Source: Mesorhizobium loti
Lineage (GTDB): Bacteria; Pseudomonadota; Alphaproteobacteria; Rhizobiales; Rhizobiaceae
Direction of reading: 5' to 3'
Assembly: GCF_002858745.1 (NCBI RefSeq)
Contig: NZ_PJRO01000021.1
Span: forward strand, 1-64,000
DNA: 64,000 bases
In this document: positions 11,350 through 21,047 of the stretch, piece after piece
Numbering within the stretch: the first letter of the stretch is position 1
Layout of the letters: each line of letters begins with the position of its first letter
Position numbers and translations under genes: made by a program
Notes under the pieces: model-generated
Seen by the model: only the letters and a program-made list of their open reading frames with translations
The model's database searches: none
What the model was told of the DNA's origin: nothing

Positions 11350-11545
11350 TTGGTTTACAACTATGCCCCTCGCGGTTCTGAATAACTCCGTGCGTCTCGG
11401 GGTTAACGACGATCCGGTCTCCAGTGGCACAGATGTGGGCCTCTGCCTCGTGGGTTGAGTAGCAGTGATCGACCACGCCCCAGGAGGTACCATTGAAGAA
11501 GGACTTCCGGTCCGCGCCTGCTCGTCCTGCGAGATAGCGCGGCAT
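11294..11545 (-). CDS. Small hypothetical protein
   Basis: An 83-residue frame with a strong GGAGG ribosome binding site six bases before its ATG. The first 60 residues look like a compact domain with His and Cys residues (DHCYSTHEAEAHICATGD); the tail overlaps the opposite-strand membrane relic. The family is not recognised. The ribosome binding site is the main argument for a real gene. Confidence 0.4.
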   Translation of the reverse strand: MPRYLAGRAGADRKSFFNGTSWGVVDHCYSTHEAEAHICATGDRIVVNPETHGVIQNREGHSCKPIRSFAAFPRQVGGQSTRQ

Positions 11546-11904
11546 GCTTGCCTCCGTGGGGCAGACCGGTGTCGATGGCTGACAGAGTGTTGGATTTGAC
11601 GATTACTAGATGAGTCTTCGGTAACTTGCTGTACCGAATGCCTCGTCGGATTGGGTTTTTCACGCAGATGGCTTAGCAGTTCGTCATATCAAAGTGTCCG
11701 AACAACAGAGCGAGGTTAATAGCCACGACTTTGCGTATCCGCAATCAATCCTCTGGCCCTTGCGTCTAGCAGGATGGTTTACGGCAGGTTTGGGGGTCGA
11801 GCTGGGTTAGACTGAACGACCGGAAGTGCCGGCATGTGTCACCGCACGACGGCCAAGGGCACGGGGACTCTCTTGCGGTCTCCACCTATTCGGTCTTCTT
11901 CGTG
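11546..11904. other. Non-coding stretch in the island
   Basis: About 360 bases with no convincing frame, repeat or hairpin between the small hypothetical gene and the end of the flavoenzyme gene. Short frames on both strands lack ribosome binding sites and family resemblance. Confidence 0.5.
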
Positions 11905-14346
11905 TCACATGCGGCTACGGAGGGCTTCCGGATCGTAAGGCGATTCTGCGATGACCCGCGCCTTACGCATCGTGCCGAGTATCGGCACCGTCAGTTCCGT
12001 TCCGGGCTCGCCGATTTCAACCGGCAGCAGAGCGATGCCGATGTCATGACCGAGCGTGTAGGCAAAGCCGCCCGAGGTGATGCGTCCCACCAGCTTCCCC
12101 TCATGATAGACGGCTTCATCGGCCAATGCGCTTGCCCCATCGATGTCGATGGCAATCGTCACGGAACGCCGTTTGACACCTTCCCGCTGCATGCCCAGCA
12201 GTGCTGCCTTGCCAGCGAATTCGCCCTTGTCGAGTCGGATGAAGCGATCGAGGCTGCTTTCCCAGGCGTTCAGTTCCGGGTTCATGTCCCGAGACATGGC
12301 GCGATAGGACTTCTCCAGGCGCAGCGATTCCAGAGCTTGGAGCCCGACGAGGCGCAGACCATGTGTTCGCCCTCTAGAGAGCAACGCCTCCAACAGTGTC
12401 CGCTGGTAACAGAGCGGATGATAGAGTTCCCAACCGAGTTCACCTTCGTAATTGACGCGCAGCAGGCGAACGTCCGTGGCGAGGCCCACCGTGCCCGAGC
12501 GCACGCTTAACCACGGAAACGCCTCGTTGGAGAGATCGATTTCGGTGAGGCTCTGCAGGAGTGCACGCGCGTTGGGCCCCACAATCGCGAAGCAGCCGCG
12601 TTCGTTGGTGACGTTGCGCAACTGCACACTTCCATCCCGCGGCAGCAATTTCGACAGAGTGTCGAAATTCAAGCGCTCTGCGCTCGGCGTCGAGATCAGG
12701 TAGAAGATCTCGTCTTCCAGCCGCGAGACGATGTATTCTGCCTGCACACCGGCGTTCTCTGTCAGATGATGGGCGAGATTGACCCTTCCGGTCTTCGGCA
12801 GGCGATTGGCAAGAATACCGTCCAACCAGGCCTCAGCACCCCGGCCCGACACCTCAAACTTTGTCATGGGCGTCATTTCTACGAGACCGACGGCGGTTCG
12901 CACCGCCTTGACTTCTTCGCCGACAAATTGCCCCTTCGGCGTCCACCGCCAACTGTATTGATCCTCGGCTGTGACCCCTTCGGGGGCAAACCATCTGGGG
13001 ATTTCCCACCCGTTCAGCACACCCCAGACCGCGCCGCGCTGGTTGAGGATGTCGTAGCTGGGTGCCGTCTTTTGCGGGCGGCCCGCCGGCAAGTCCTGGC
13101 CGGGGTAGTGCTGGGTTGCGTGCGTGCCCCAGCTTTCGCGCACCTTCTGGCGCGTCCATTCCTTGTTGGCGTAATCGCCAAAACGGCGAGGATCGAGTTC
13201 GGATGTGTCGAGGCTGTTTGCACCTTCGACAATACGTTCCGACAAATAGTAGCCGATCGCACCACCCCATAGGATGCCTCCCGGAACGCCTTCTGCGATC
13301 CAGACATTCTCCAAACCCCAGGCCGGCCCGGCCAGAGGCAGCTCGTCCGGCGTCATCTGGAACGGGCCGCGCACATTCGCTTTGATGCCGACGCGGCCGA
13401 GTGCGGGTACGAAATCCACGGCCCGCTCCCAATTCCAGGCTACCGCTTCAAAATCCTCTTCCAGCAGGTCTGCGCCAAACCATTCCGGCACACCATCTTC
13501 GGCAAACAGCTTCAGATGTTCCGTCCTTTCATAGGGGCCGAACATCAAGCCGTCCCCCTCTTCACGTAAATAGCCCTCGAAGCCTTCGTCGCGCAGTATC
13601 GGCATCTCCGGCAGCCTCTGGCGCCTGCGCTCCATCAGCTCTGGGACCGCATCGGTGATCCAGTATTGATGGACAATTGGAATGGCCGGAATTTCCAGAC
13701 CGAGCATGGCGCCGGTTTGACGCGCATAGTTTCCGGTGGCGGAGATGACATGCTCGCAGATGATCTCCCCCTGGTTGGTCAAGACCTTCCATTCGCCACC
13801 TGGCATGCGGGTGAAGCCGCGCACTTCGGTGTTGAGGTAAACCTTCGCGCCGCGGTCGCGAGCACCTTTGGCCATTGCTTGGGTAACGTCGGCAGGCGCG
13901 ATGTGGCCGTCGTCTGGATGGTAGAGCGCCGCCTGCATTTGCTTGGTGCTTTCGAGCAAGGGCCATAGCTCGCGCGCCTCGTTTGGTGTCACCAGTTCTG
14001 CACGGATTCCCTGCACCGCAGCGACACTCATGTAACTCTTGTATTCATCAAGGCGGTCGTGCGTGTTTGCAATGCGCAACTGGCCGCATTTGTGCCAGCC
14101 GACTTGGTGGCCGGTCTCCGCCTCAAGCCCCTCGTAGATCTCGATCGTCTTGGCAATCATGCGTCCGACATTGATGCTTCGGGCGTAACAGGGGATCAGG
14201 CCGGCGGCATGCCAAGTCGAGCCCGCGGTCAACTGCGTGCGCTCCAGAAGCGCCACATCAGTCCAGCCGCGCTTGGTCAATCCGTACAAGATCGCAGCGC
14301 CGACACAACCGCCGCCGATGACCACGGCACGGGCATGGACTTGCAT
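11905..14346 (-). CDS. DMGDH/sarcosine dehydrogenase-like flavoprotein with GcvT domain
   Basis: An 813-residue protein. Residues 1-400 are a DAO-type FAD domain with GGGCVGAAILYGL and GSTWHAAGL, whose histidine is the covalent FAD attachment point in dimethylglycine and sarcosine dehydrogenases. Residues about 430-813 are GcvT-like, including the C-terminal barrel, which in relatives passes the one-carbon unit to tetrahydrofolate. It would oxidatively demethylate an N-methylated amine (sarcosine, dimethylglycine or similar); the exact substrate is unknown. A divergent LysR gene is 95 bp upstream and probably controls it. Confidence 0.85.
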   Translation of the reverse strand: MQVHARAVVIGGGCVGAAILYGLTKRGWTDVALLERTQLTAGSTWHAAGLIPCYARSINVGRMIAKTIEIYEGLEAETGHQVGWHKCGQLRIANTHDRLDEYKSYMSVAAVQGIRAELVTPNEARELWPLLESTKQMQAALYHPDDGHIAPADVTQAMAKGARDRGAKVYLNTEVRGFTRMPGGEWKVLTNQGEIICEHVISATGNYARQTGAMLGLEIPAIPIVHQYWITDAVPELMERRRQRLPEMPILRDEGFEGYLREEGDGLMFGPYERTEHLKLFAEDGVPEWFGADLLEEDFEAVAWNWERAVDFVPALGRVGIKANVRGPFQMTPDELPLAGPAWGLENVWIAEGVPGGILWGGAIGYYLSERIVEGANSLDTSELDPRRFGDYANKEWTRQKVRESWGTHATQHYPGQDLPAGRPQKTAPSYDILNQRGAVWGVLNGWEIPRWFAPEGVTAEDQYSWRWTPKGQFVGEEVKAVRTAVGLVEMTPMTKFEVSGRGAEAWLDGILANRLPKTGRVNLAHHLTENAGVQAEYIVSRLEDEIFYLISTPSAERLNFDTLSKLLPRDGSVQLRNVTNERGCFAIVGPNARALLQSLTEIDLSNEAFPWLSVRSGTVGLATDVRLLRVNYEGELGWELYHPLCYQRTLLEALLSRGRTHGLRLVGLQALESLRLEKSYRAMSRDMNPELNAWESSLDRFIRLDKGEFAGKAALLGMQREGVKRRSVTIAIDIDGASALADEAVYHEGKLVGRITSGGFAYTLGHDIGIALLPVEIGEPGTELTVPILGTMRKARVIAESPYDPEALRSRM

Positions 14347-14441
14347 GGAATGGATTTCCTCATTGACGTTCGGGACATCTTACAAACCGGACCCTTGCAT
14401 GTGATCTTGCTAAAAAGTTTCTTGCTGAATAACTTGAATTC

Positions 14442-15371
14442 ATGCACCGCCTGCGATCCCTGATCCCTTCGGCCAATTATCTGTTCGTGTTCGAAGCCGC
14501 GGCGCGGCGGCAAAGCTTCACCGCTGCGGCCGAGGAACTGAACGTAAGCCAGCCGGCTGTGAGCAAGACCATTCGATTTCTGGAAGATGCGACGGGACTA
14601 AAGCTCTTTCGACGCCTGCATGCGCGTCTGGAACTTACGGCCGAGGGCAAACGGCTTTACACCGAGACGCGTGAAGCCTTCGACCATCTGCACATGGTGA
14701 TCTCTTCCCTGCAGAAGAAGCATTCGAGCGATGTCGTCCGGGTCTCTTTTTCGGCTTCCTTCATCCAGCTCTGGCTACTGCCGCGGCTGAAGGATTTCAA
14801 AGCCAAGTATCCTGACGTTTCCTTGCGCATCGAGGAAAGCAGTCGCGACGATCAGGACCTGATGGAAGAAGACATCGACCTTTCAGCGCGATTGGGCAAA
14901 GGCAAATGGCCGGGCACCAATGCCTGGCATTTTGTCACAGAAGAGATAACGCCGGTCTGCAGTCCGGATTATCTGAAAGAGCATGGTCCGATCCGCGAAC
15001 CTGCTGATTTTCTCCAGCACCCGCTGCTGAGTTTTGAGGAGCGGCACCGCACACGTCTTGGCTGGCGCGAGTGGTTGGAGCGCCATTCGGTGTCTGTCGC
15101 ACGGTTGAAGCAGGGCTTTGTTTTCACGGATGCGCTTGGTTCGATAGAAGCTGCCGTACTTGGCCAAGGCGTAGCGCTCGGTTGGAAGCACCTGGTCCAC
15201 GACCATATCGCGGCCGGTAGGCTGGCCTACCCATATCCGAAACCTTACCTGTCGGGCGATGTGATCCACATCATCATGCCGGCGCAACGCATACCAAAGC
15301 GCGGGGCCGAGCTCTTCCGCGACTGGCTGATTGAACAGGATGCGGACAACGCCGCCCTGATTCAGGGATAG
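14442..15371 (+). CDS. GcvA-like LysR family regulator
   Basis: A 309-residue LysR regulator of the GcvA/AmpR branch: HTH at about 8-66 (SFTAAAEELNVSQPAVSKTI), and an effector domain with the branch-typical SFSASFIQLWLLPRLKDF and GVALGWKHLV stretches. It is divergent from the demethylating flavoenzyme, so regulation of that gene in response to its substrate is the obvious hypothesis. Start ATG 14442 gives a full-length HTH. Confidence 0.85.
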   Translation: MHRLRSLIPSANYLFVFEAAARRQSFTAAAEELNVSQPAVSKTIRFLEDATGLKLFRRLHARLELTAEGKRLYTETREAFDHLHMVISSLQKKHSSDVVRVSFSASFIQLWLLPRLKDFKAKYPDVSLRIEESSRDDQDLMEEDIDLSARLGKGKWPGTNAWHFVTEEITPVCSPDYLKEHGPIREPADFLQHPLLSFEERHRTRLGWREWLERHSVSVARLKQGFVFTDALGSIEAAVLGQGVALGWKHLVHDHIAAGRLAYPYPKPYLSGDVIHIIMPAQRIPKRGAELFRDWLIEQDADNAALIQG

Positions 15372-15404
15372 CCGTGCGAAGCTTGCAAGGGATGGCTGCG
15401 TGAT

Positions 15405-15790
15405 TGGCGAGCCGGCACCTTGCAGCCGTTAACTTACCTGCACGGCCTTGCTCATGCCTGCGCTAGCGCCGGCGTCGAACTTCATACATCAAGCCCGGTC
15501 GCGGCGGCCGAGCGGGCCGCCACCGGTCACACCTTCGGCGGTTTGGGAGATGCTGAATGGGTGGTGGTAGCCACCGACGCCCATAGTACGGGACCGTGCC
15601 AAACGTCCGGACCGAACAGGTGCATCTTCCTTATTTCAATCTCGCGACCCGACTGCTCGATGCCGACCTGCCCAAAGAGATACTGCCAGGTCGCGAATGT
15701 GTGTGGGATACAAAGTCATCCTGTCGCCTTTCCGCGGGGATAGGGGCGGTCGGCTTGTATTTGGCATTGTCTGTACCGGCGCTCCATGAA
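15405..15790 (+). pseudogene. Decayed FAD-dependent amine oxidoreductase fragment
   Basis: Two frames together recall the C-terminal half of puuB-type DAO flavoenzymes: first PLTYLHGLAHACASAGVELH with AEWVVVATDAHS, then after a frame change VRTEQVHLPYFNLATR and ILPGRECVWDTK. A further shift is needed to reach the usual SSFR segment. Both ends are missing. It sits just after the LysR gene and may once have been a second amine oxidase of the same locus. Confidence 0.6.
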
Positions 15791-15874
15791 TGGTATGAGC
15801 TTTCGATCCCGGTGCAACTGGTTCGGTTCACAGCGGCGATTGACCGCATGTCGGCCGTCAAATAGCAACACTGT

Positions 15875-15960
15875 TAAATATTACATTTTGGAACGTTTGT
15901 TCAGGGAGCGCGGTAAAATTGTAGATCGGCACGCGTTCGTTGCGGGAAGGGATCTACCCA
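15875..15960 (+). pseudogene. Remnant of a second response-regulator gene (wHTH fragment)
   Basis: The translated words ILERLFRERGKIVDRHAFVAG align with LLRRLFVERGATVERHALVEA of the intact response regulator at 16382-17095, and the DNA agrees over about 60 bases. Nothing upstream of the fragment resembles the receiver domain. It lies directly before a matching autotransporter remnant, in the same order as the intact pair. Confidence 0.6.
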
Positions 15961-15984
15961 ATTGCATGCTGGCCGTCTGGAAAA

Positions 15985-16145
15985 ACGAATTTGTACTAGT
16001 GGATTCGATGCCTCTTCCATCAATTTCCTGAAGAAAGCGCTGCTGAACTTCACTTCCAACCACCGCTACATCCTGGGTGCAGCGATGGTGGTGCTGCTGC
16101 TTTCTGCGCAGGTGCTGGCGGTATGCGCAGGTGCCGCAGCGAAGT
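15985..16145 (+). pseudogene. Remnant of a second autotransporter gene (signal-peptide region)
   Basis: GFDASSINFLKKALLNF and NHRYILGAAMVVLLLSAQVLA mirror the start of the intact autotransporter (IDASAFNALKKTLLSS, NHRYILATAVTALLPSTQALA). Homology stops after the signal peptide. The rest of the gene is absent and the following ~235 bases up to the response regulator are unrecognisable. Confidence 0.65.
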
Positions 16146-16381
16146 TGTTTCCGTGCCACCGCTCGACTGTGTGGTCAGACCATAACTCCAGGTTATGCAG
16201 TCGGCCATTTTTTACAATCCTGATCACTCCCTTGCCACGTGCTAGCAAGACGGGAACGGCGCGTATCGCAACAGCTCAAGGCGGCAGGCACTTGTGCATA
16301 AGCTGGTCGGGCGATTGTCCGCCTAATCGCAGTGGTGCGTGAGGCTAGCTCAGATGGTTATCAGGAGCATGGGGCGCGTTG

Positions 16382-17095
16382 ATGATCGAAGACGAGTGTA
16401 AGCAAGATGATGCTGTGGGCGTTCCCCTTGTCTATTTGGTCGACAATGACGAGGATTTTCGTGAGGAGATGGTACTGGGCCTGTCCAAGTTCGGCCTGAA
16501 CGTACATGGATTTGAGAACGCTGCGGCTCTTTACCGCGCCTACGCCGCAAGGCCGTCCAGCATCGTCATCCTTGATATCGGTTTGGAAGGAGAAGACGGT
16601 CTGTCTGTAGCTGCCCATTTACGAGCTTCACAATCAGTTGGTATCGTGATGGCGACGGCGCGCAGTTCCATCGATGATCGCGTAAACGGTCTGAGGCAGG
16701 GGGCTGACGCCTATCTCGTCAAGCCAATTGATGTTCGAGAACTGGCTGCCACGGTGGCAGCGGTTAATAGCCGTGTCAGCGGGGGCGGGGTGCCGTTGCC
16801 GGGCCCAACTCCGAAATGGGCTCTGGTGGAAGGTGGCTGGGTACTTGCTGACGGAATGGGACATCGTCTCCGCCTAACTATGGCCGAACAGCGCCTTTTG
16901 AGACGTTTGTTTGTTGAGCGTGGCGCGACCGTCGAAAGACACGCGTTGGTCGAGGCTTTGGGCGAAGACATTTATGAATTTAACTATGCGCGTCTGGACA
17001 CGACCGTAAGCCGCCTGCGCCGGAGGGCCAAAAAGGCCAACATGGAACTTCCCTTGCATGCGATCCGCGGGAAAGGGTTCGCTTTCGCCGACTAA
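16382..17095 (+). CDS. Orphan response regulator (receiver plus winged-helix output)
   Basis: A 237-residue OmpR/PhoB-like protein. The receiver domain (about 15-125) has the acidic pocket VDNDED, phosphoacceptor Asp near 65 in VILDIGLEGEDGL, and Lys near 114 in YLVKPID. The C-terminal trans_reg_C domain contains the recognition region TTVSRLRRRAKKA and ends IRGKGFAFAD. No histidine kinase gene is nearby. ATG 16382 is taken as the start. It lies 212 bp before the autotransporter, and a decayed copy of the same pair lies upstream, so control of that gene is likely. Confidence 0.85.
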   Translation: MIEDECKQDDAVGVPLVYLVDNDEDFREEMVLGLSKFGLNVHGFENAAALYRAYAARPSSIVILDIGLEGEDGLSVAAHLRASQSVGIVMATARSSIDDRVNGLRQGADAYLVKPIDVRELAATVAAVNSRVSGGGVPLPGPTPKWALVEGGWVLADGMGHRLRLTMAEQRLLRRLFVERGATVERHALVEALGEDIYEFNYARLDTTVSRLRRRAKKANMELPLHAIRGKGFAFAD

Positions 17096-17146
17096 GCTGC
17101 TCGTTCACTCCTTGGATATCGAGGGTGCATATTTGAAGACAGGAAG

Positions 17147-17249
17147 TGTCATAATCTGATATTTTGTGACATTGATCGCACCTGTATTAGTTTATAAGCC
17201 GGAAGAAAAGAAAAAAGTTGTATTATTTAATCAATAGTCAGGTGATTAA
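17147..17249 (+). promoter_or_regulatory. AT-rich autotransporter promoter with two inverted repeats
   Basis: Between the response regulator and the autotransporter, base composition drops sharply. TGTCA/TGACA arms lie at 17147-17151 and 17167-17171, and perfect 7-bp arms TTAATCA/TGATTAA at 17227-17233 and 17243-17249. These are candidate operator sites for the adjacent regulator. The ribosome binding site AGAAGGGG follows near 17291. Confidence 0.5.
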
Positions 17250-17307
17250 TTGACGATTCGCCGAGATTTAGTTCACTATCGAAACTTTATGGAGAAGGGG
17301 CACCCAA

Positions 17308-20300
17308 ATGCGGTCTGAGTATATGGAAAAGCCAACTTGTATTCGTAGCATTGACGCCTCCGCATTTAACGCGCTGAAGAAAACACTGCTCAGCTCCGTC
17401 TACAACCATCGCTACATTCTGGCGACTGCGGTGACCGCACTACTGCCCTCCACGCAAGCACTCGCGCAATGCGCGCCGGCACCGGATGCTCCTGTGAGCA
17501 TCACCTCGGGCAGTTGTACGGATTCTGGCTCGCCAGGCACCATGACCCGATCGAGCAATGATGCCACAGACGTGGTCAGCGCCTCGGGCACTGGGACGTA
17601 CACAGGAAACGTTGTTGGCTTGGAGGCGAACGGCACTGGTTCCGGCGCGCACGCGAGCGGCGGCGGAACAATCAATTTGAACGGCGCACCGGATGGTAAT
17701 GGGGGGTACAACTCCGCTTATGTCAGTACGACCGGCACAGGCAGCCACGGCCTCTATGCAGATGGCGGCGGCCAGATCAACGGGGTTGGTGCCACTGTCG
17801 CTACATCGGGCGACGGCAGCCACGGCATCTACGCAACCGGAGCTGGGAGCGATGTGAATGCTGACTTTAGCGGCGTGACGCTGCCGTCGAATGTCGGGCA
17901 ACAAATCGTGGTTACAGGCGGCAACGACGCATATGGCGCCTATGCAGCCAATGGTGGCACGGTCGAAATTACCGGCATCAATGCCCAGCAGTCCGGCATC
18001 TTGACTTATGGTATGGGTAGCTCTGCCTTCGTCGCGGAGTCAGGGGGCCAGATCACCCTCACCGGTGTGAGCGGATTCGTTAGCGGCGAGGATACGGCAG
18101 GTGCCTTCGTTTCGGGTGCCGGCAGCACGATCGTCACCAACGCCAGCTACATCAACACCTATGGCAATAACAGTGCCGGGATGTCGGTTGCCGACGGGGG
18201 AGCGGCCACCATCCATGGCGGCGCGGTCGTGACCGGTAATTATCATGGACAACTCATCAGCAATTCCGTGGCTCTTCTCGCCCAGGGCGGCGGTAGCCAG
18301 ATCACGATTGACCAGGGTGGCAGCGTAACCACCTATGGCGCGGCCAGTGCCGGTGCAACGGCTCAGGGCGGGGCTTTTATCGACTTCAAGGGCTACGGCA
18401 TTTTTACCTATGAGACCGCTTCTGCCGGCGCAGTCGCCGATGGGACCGATGGTAACGGAGCGGCCAGTAAGGTCGCTATTACCGATGCTATCGTCCGGAC
18501 GACCGGCCCCTCCAGCGCCGGTGTGCGTGTCACGAGCGGCGGTACGATCGGTGTAACCGGTGGCAAGATCTCCACCGGGTACAAGCCGGGATTCGGCACT
18601 TCCGGCGGCCATTACTTGTCGACAGAGATTGGCAGGGAATCCAATGGTGCGGAGGTGATCGGGACCAGCAGCACGCTCACGATCGCGGACAATGAACTCA
18701 CAACCACCGGTGACGGTGCCATTGGCGTCGTTGCCAATGCCGGTGGCACCGCCACGGTTGCCGGCGGCACCATCTCGACCAAAGGAGCCGAGACCGCGAA
18801 CGCCAGCGCCGATGGTGTCCGCTCGACCGGTCCCGGCAGCACGGTTACACTGATGAGCAGTGCGAAGGGCGGCACGACGGTCACCACTTCGGGTGTCAAC
18901 GCCATGGGCTTGCACGCGATGCAGGGCGGTGTCGTCGACGCGACGAATGCTACCGTCAACACCAGCGGCGCCGGCGCCTTCGGTGCGCTGTCGGAAGGGG
19001 CGGACAGCAATGTCAAGCTGACGGCCTCGTCCGTCACGACACAGGCCGCTTCGGGCCTTTCCGTCAACGGTGGCGGCCAGATCAACACGACCGGCACTGC
19101 CGTGACGGCCAACGGGACCGGCTCGTCGGGTATTCTCGGCACCGGCGATGGCACGGTGATGATGGCGGGCGGTTCCCTTAGCGCGACGGGGGATCTGATC
19201 ACCGGAACGGCCGGCAATGTCATTGCCAATCTGACCGGTGTCGGTCCCACAACAGGCAGCGGCATCGTGGTGCATGCCGTTGGCGGCACCACCAGCGGCA
19301 ATTTCACCAACATGGCGCTGACCGGCAATGTTGTGGGAGAAACAGGTACGCGCGCCAATGCGACGCTGATCCGCAGTACGCTGACCGGCGCAGCGCTTAA
19401 CGCCGACAACATGTCCGTCGATGGCGCCAGCACCTGGACCATGACGGCCAGTTCCACCGTCAACAGCGCCGCAACCAGCACCACCGACAATGCAGGGCTG
19501 ATCGTCTTTGCACCGCCTGTGAATGGCGTCTATAAGACGCTGACGACCTCTAATTTCGTTGGAGGTGCCGGGGGCGCAGCCGGTACGGTTGTCTTGAATA
19601 CTTACCTGGGCGGCGATGCAGCCCCGTCCGACCAGATCGTGATCGATGGTGGCAGGGCGACTGGCCAAGCCGGACTTGTCATCAACAACATCAATGGTGG
19701 CGGGGCTGCGACCACTGACGGCATCAAGGTTGTCAACGCCATCAATGGCGGGACGACGACTACGAATGCGTTCTTCCTCGGTAATGGCGACTACGTGACG
19801 AACGATGGCCAAAACGCCAAGGTGGCAGGCGCCTATGCCTATACACTGCACCGTAGCCCCACCTCCAGTGGCACTGACGTCTATGGGGACAACTATGCCG
19901 CCGATGACTGGTATCTACGCTCAGTGTTGATCGATCCGATCGATCCGATCGATCCGCCCGGTCCTGAAACGCCCCGCTATCAGCCAGGCGTGCCGGTTTA
20001 TGAGAATTATCCGAACGCACTACAGGTCCTTAATCGCTTGCCGACGCTTGCCCAGCGTACCGGCAATCGATACTGGGGTGAGCGAGCTCCTGCCGAGACC
20101 GTGTTCTGTAAAGATCCAGCTCAAAACTTCAAATGCACGCCGACACAGGACCAGAACGCCTATTATCAGGACGGCGCGACGACAATCGTTGGCGGCAGGG
20201 GCGTCTGGGGTCGCATCGAAGGGATGCATGGCAGACAGCAGCCAGCTGTCACCACGAGCCAGTCGGACTATGACTACAATATGTGGAGGCTGCAGGCGGG

Positions 20301-21033
20301 CGTAGACGGTCAGCTCTATGAAAGCGACGCTGGCAAGCTCATCGGTGGCATAACCGTTCACTATGGCCAGGTCTCCACCGATGTCGCGTCGATATTCGGC
20401 AATGGCAACATCGACACCACGGGCTATGGCCTCGGCGGCACATTGACCTGGTACGGCAATAACGGCTTCTACGTCGACGCGCAGGGTCAGGTTACCTGGT
20501 ATGACAGCGATCTCTACTCCGATACGCTGCGTCGGGGGCTTGCCGACGGCAACGATGGTTTTGGTTATGCCCTAAGCCTCGAAGCTGGCAAGCGCATCGC
20601 TCTCAACGAGAATTGGACGCTTACACCACAGGCACAATTGACCTGGTCGTCGGTCGATTTCGACAGCTTTACCGATCCCTTCGGGGCCTACGTGTCGCTC
20701 GACAAGGGTGAAAGCCTGAAGGGTCGTCTGGGTCTGGCCCTCGGACACGAGCGCAGTTGGAAGGACGATGAGGGTCAGACAAGCCGTGCGCAGGTCTATG
20801 GCATCGTCAATCTGACCAATGAATTCCTCGACGGAACACGGGTCGATGTATCGGGCACGAAGTTCGACAGTCGCGCCGACCGGCTGACCGGCGGAATTGG
20901 TTTTGGTGGCACCTACAGCTGGGCCAACGACAAATATGCAGTCTTCGGCGAAGTATCTGCCGACACAAGCCTGAAGAACTTTGCCGACAGTTACGAGGTC
21001 GGCGGAACGCTTGGATTGCGCGTGAAGTTTTGA
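17308..21033 (+). CDS. Type V autotransporter (AidA/pertactin-like) outer-membrane protein
   Basis: A 1241-residue secreted protein. An extended signal peptide (about 1-53) ends in TQALA|QCAP. The passenger (54-870) is Gly/Thr/Ser/Asn-rich with degenerate repeats such as TGTGSHGLYADGGGQI and TSGDGSHGIYATGAGS, expected to fold as a beta-helix. A linker (DPIDPIDPP, near 875) precedes the beta-barrel (about 960-1241), which ends in aromatic Phe (LGLRVKF) as outer-membrane barrels do. Adhesion or autoaggregation is the likely role but no binding motif is seen. ATG 17308 follows AGAAGGGG; ATG 17323 is an alternative. An orphan response regulator precedes it. Confidence 0.93.
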   Translation: MRSEYMEKPTCIRSIDASAFNALKKTLLSSVYNHRYILATAVTALLPSTQALAQCAPAPDAPVSITSGSCTDSGSPGTMTRSSNDATDVVSASGTGTYTGNVVGLEANGTGSGAHASGGGTINLNGAPDGNGGYNSAYVSTTGTGSHGLYADGGGQINGVGATVATSGDGSHGIYATGAGSDVNADFSGVTLPSNVGQQIVVTGGNDAYGAYAANGGTVEITGINAQQSGILTYGMGSSAFVAESGGQITLTGVSGFVSGEDTAGAFVSGAGSTIVTNASYINTYGNNSAGMSVADGGAATIHGGAVVTGNYHGQLISNSVALLAQGGGSQITIDQGGSVTTYGAASAGATAQGGAFIDFKGYGIFTYETASAGAVADGTDGNGAASKVAITDAIVRTTGPSSAGVRVTSGGTIGVTGGKISTGYKPGFGTSGGHYLSTEIGRESNGAEVIGTSSTLTIADNELTTTGDGAIGVVANAGGTATVAGGTISTKGAETANASADGVRSTGPGSTVTLMSSAKGGTTVTTSGVNAMGLHAMQGGVVDATNATVNTSGAGAFGALSEGADSNVKLTASSVTTQAASGLSVNGGGQINTTGTAVTANGTGSSGILGTGDGTVMMAGGSLSATGDLITGTAGNVIANLTGVGPTTGSGIVVHAVGGTTSGNFTNMALTGNVVGETGTRANATLIRSTLTGAALNADNMSVDGASTWTMTASSTVNSAATSTTDNAGLIVFAPPVNGVYKTLTTSNFVGGAGGAAGTVVLNTYLGGDAAPSDQIVIDGGRATGQAGLVINNINGGGAATTDGIKVVNAINGGTTTTNAFFLGNGDYVTNDGQNAKVAGAYAYTLHRSPTSSGTDVYGDNYAADDWYLRSVLIDPIDPIDPPGPETPRYQPGVPVYENYPNALQVLNRLPTLAQRTGNRYWGERAPAETVFCKDPAQNFKCTPTQDQNAYYQDGATTIVGGRGVWGRIEGMHGRQQPAVTTSQSDYDYNMWRLQAGVDGQLYESDAGKLIGGITVHYGQVSTDVASIFGNGNIDTTGYGLGGTLTWYGNNGFYVDAQGQVTWYDSDLYSDTLRRGLADGNDGFGYALSLEAGKRIALNENWTLTPQAQLTWSSVDFDSFTDPFGAYVSLDKGESLKGRLGLALGHERSWKDDEGQTSRAQVYGIVNLTNEFLDGTRVDVSGTKFDSRADRLTGGIGFGGTYSWANDKYAVFGEVSADTSLKNFADSYEVGGTLGLRVKF

Positions 21034-21047
21034 TCGCAATCGCAAAC

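Noticed and set aside
11836..12510. 224-residue plus-strand frame over the flavoenzyme 3' end
   Set aside because: Antisense shadow of the GcvT-like domain.
18040..19851. 603-residue open frame antisense to the autotransporter
   Set aside because: Its repetitive sequence is just the complement of the Gly/Thr-rich passenger repeats.
19931..19957. Tandem GATCCGATC units in the autotransporter linker as a phase-variation switch
   Set aside because: The unit is 9 bp, so copy-number change keeps the frame and would only alter the DPI linker length, not switch expression on or off.
17308..21033. CRISPR-like array suggested by regular repeats
   Set aside because: The repeats are degenerate, in frame and encode the beta-helix passenger; there are no identical direct repeats with unique spacers.
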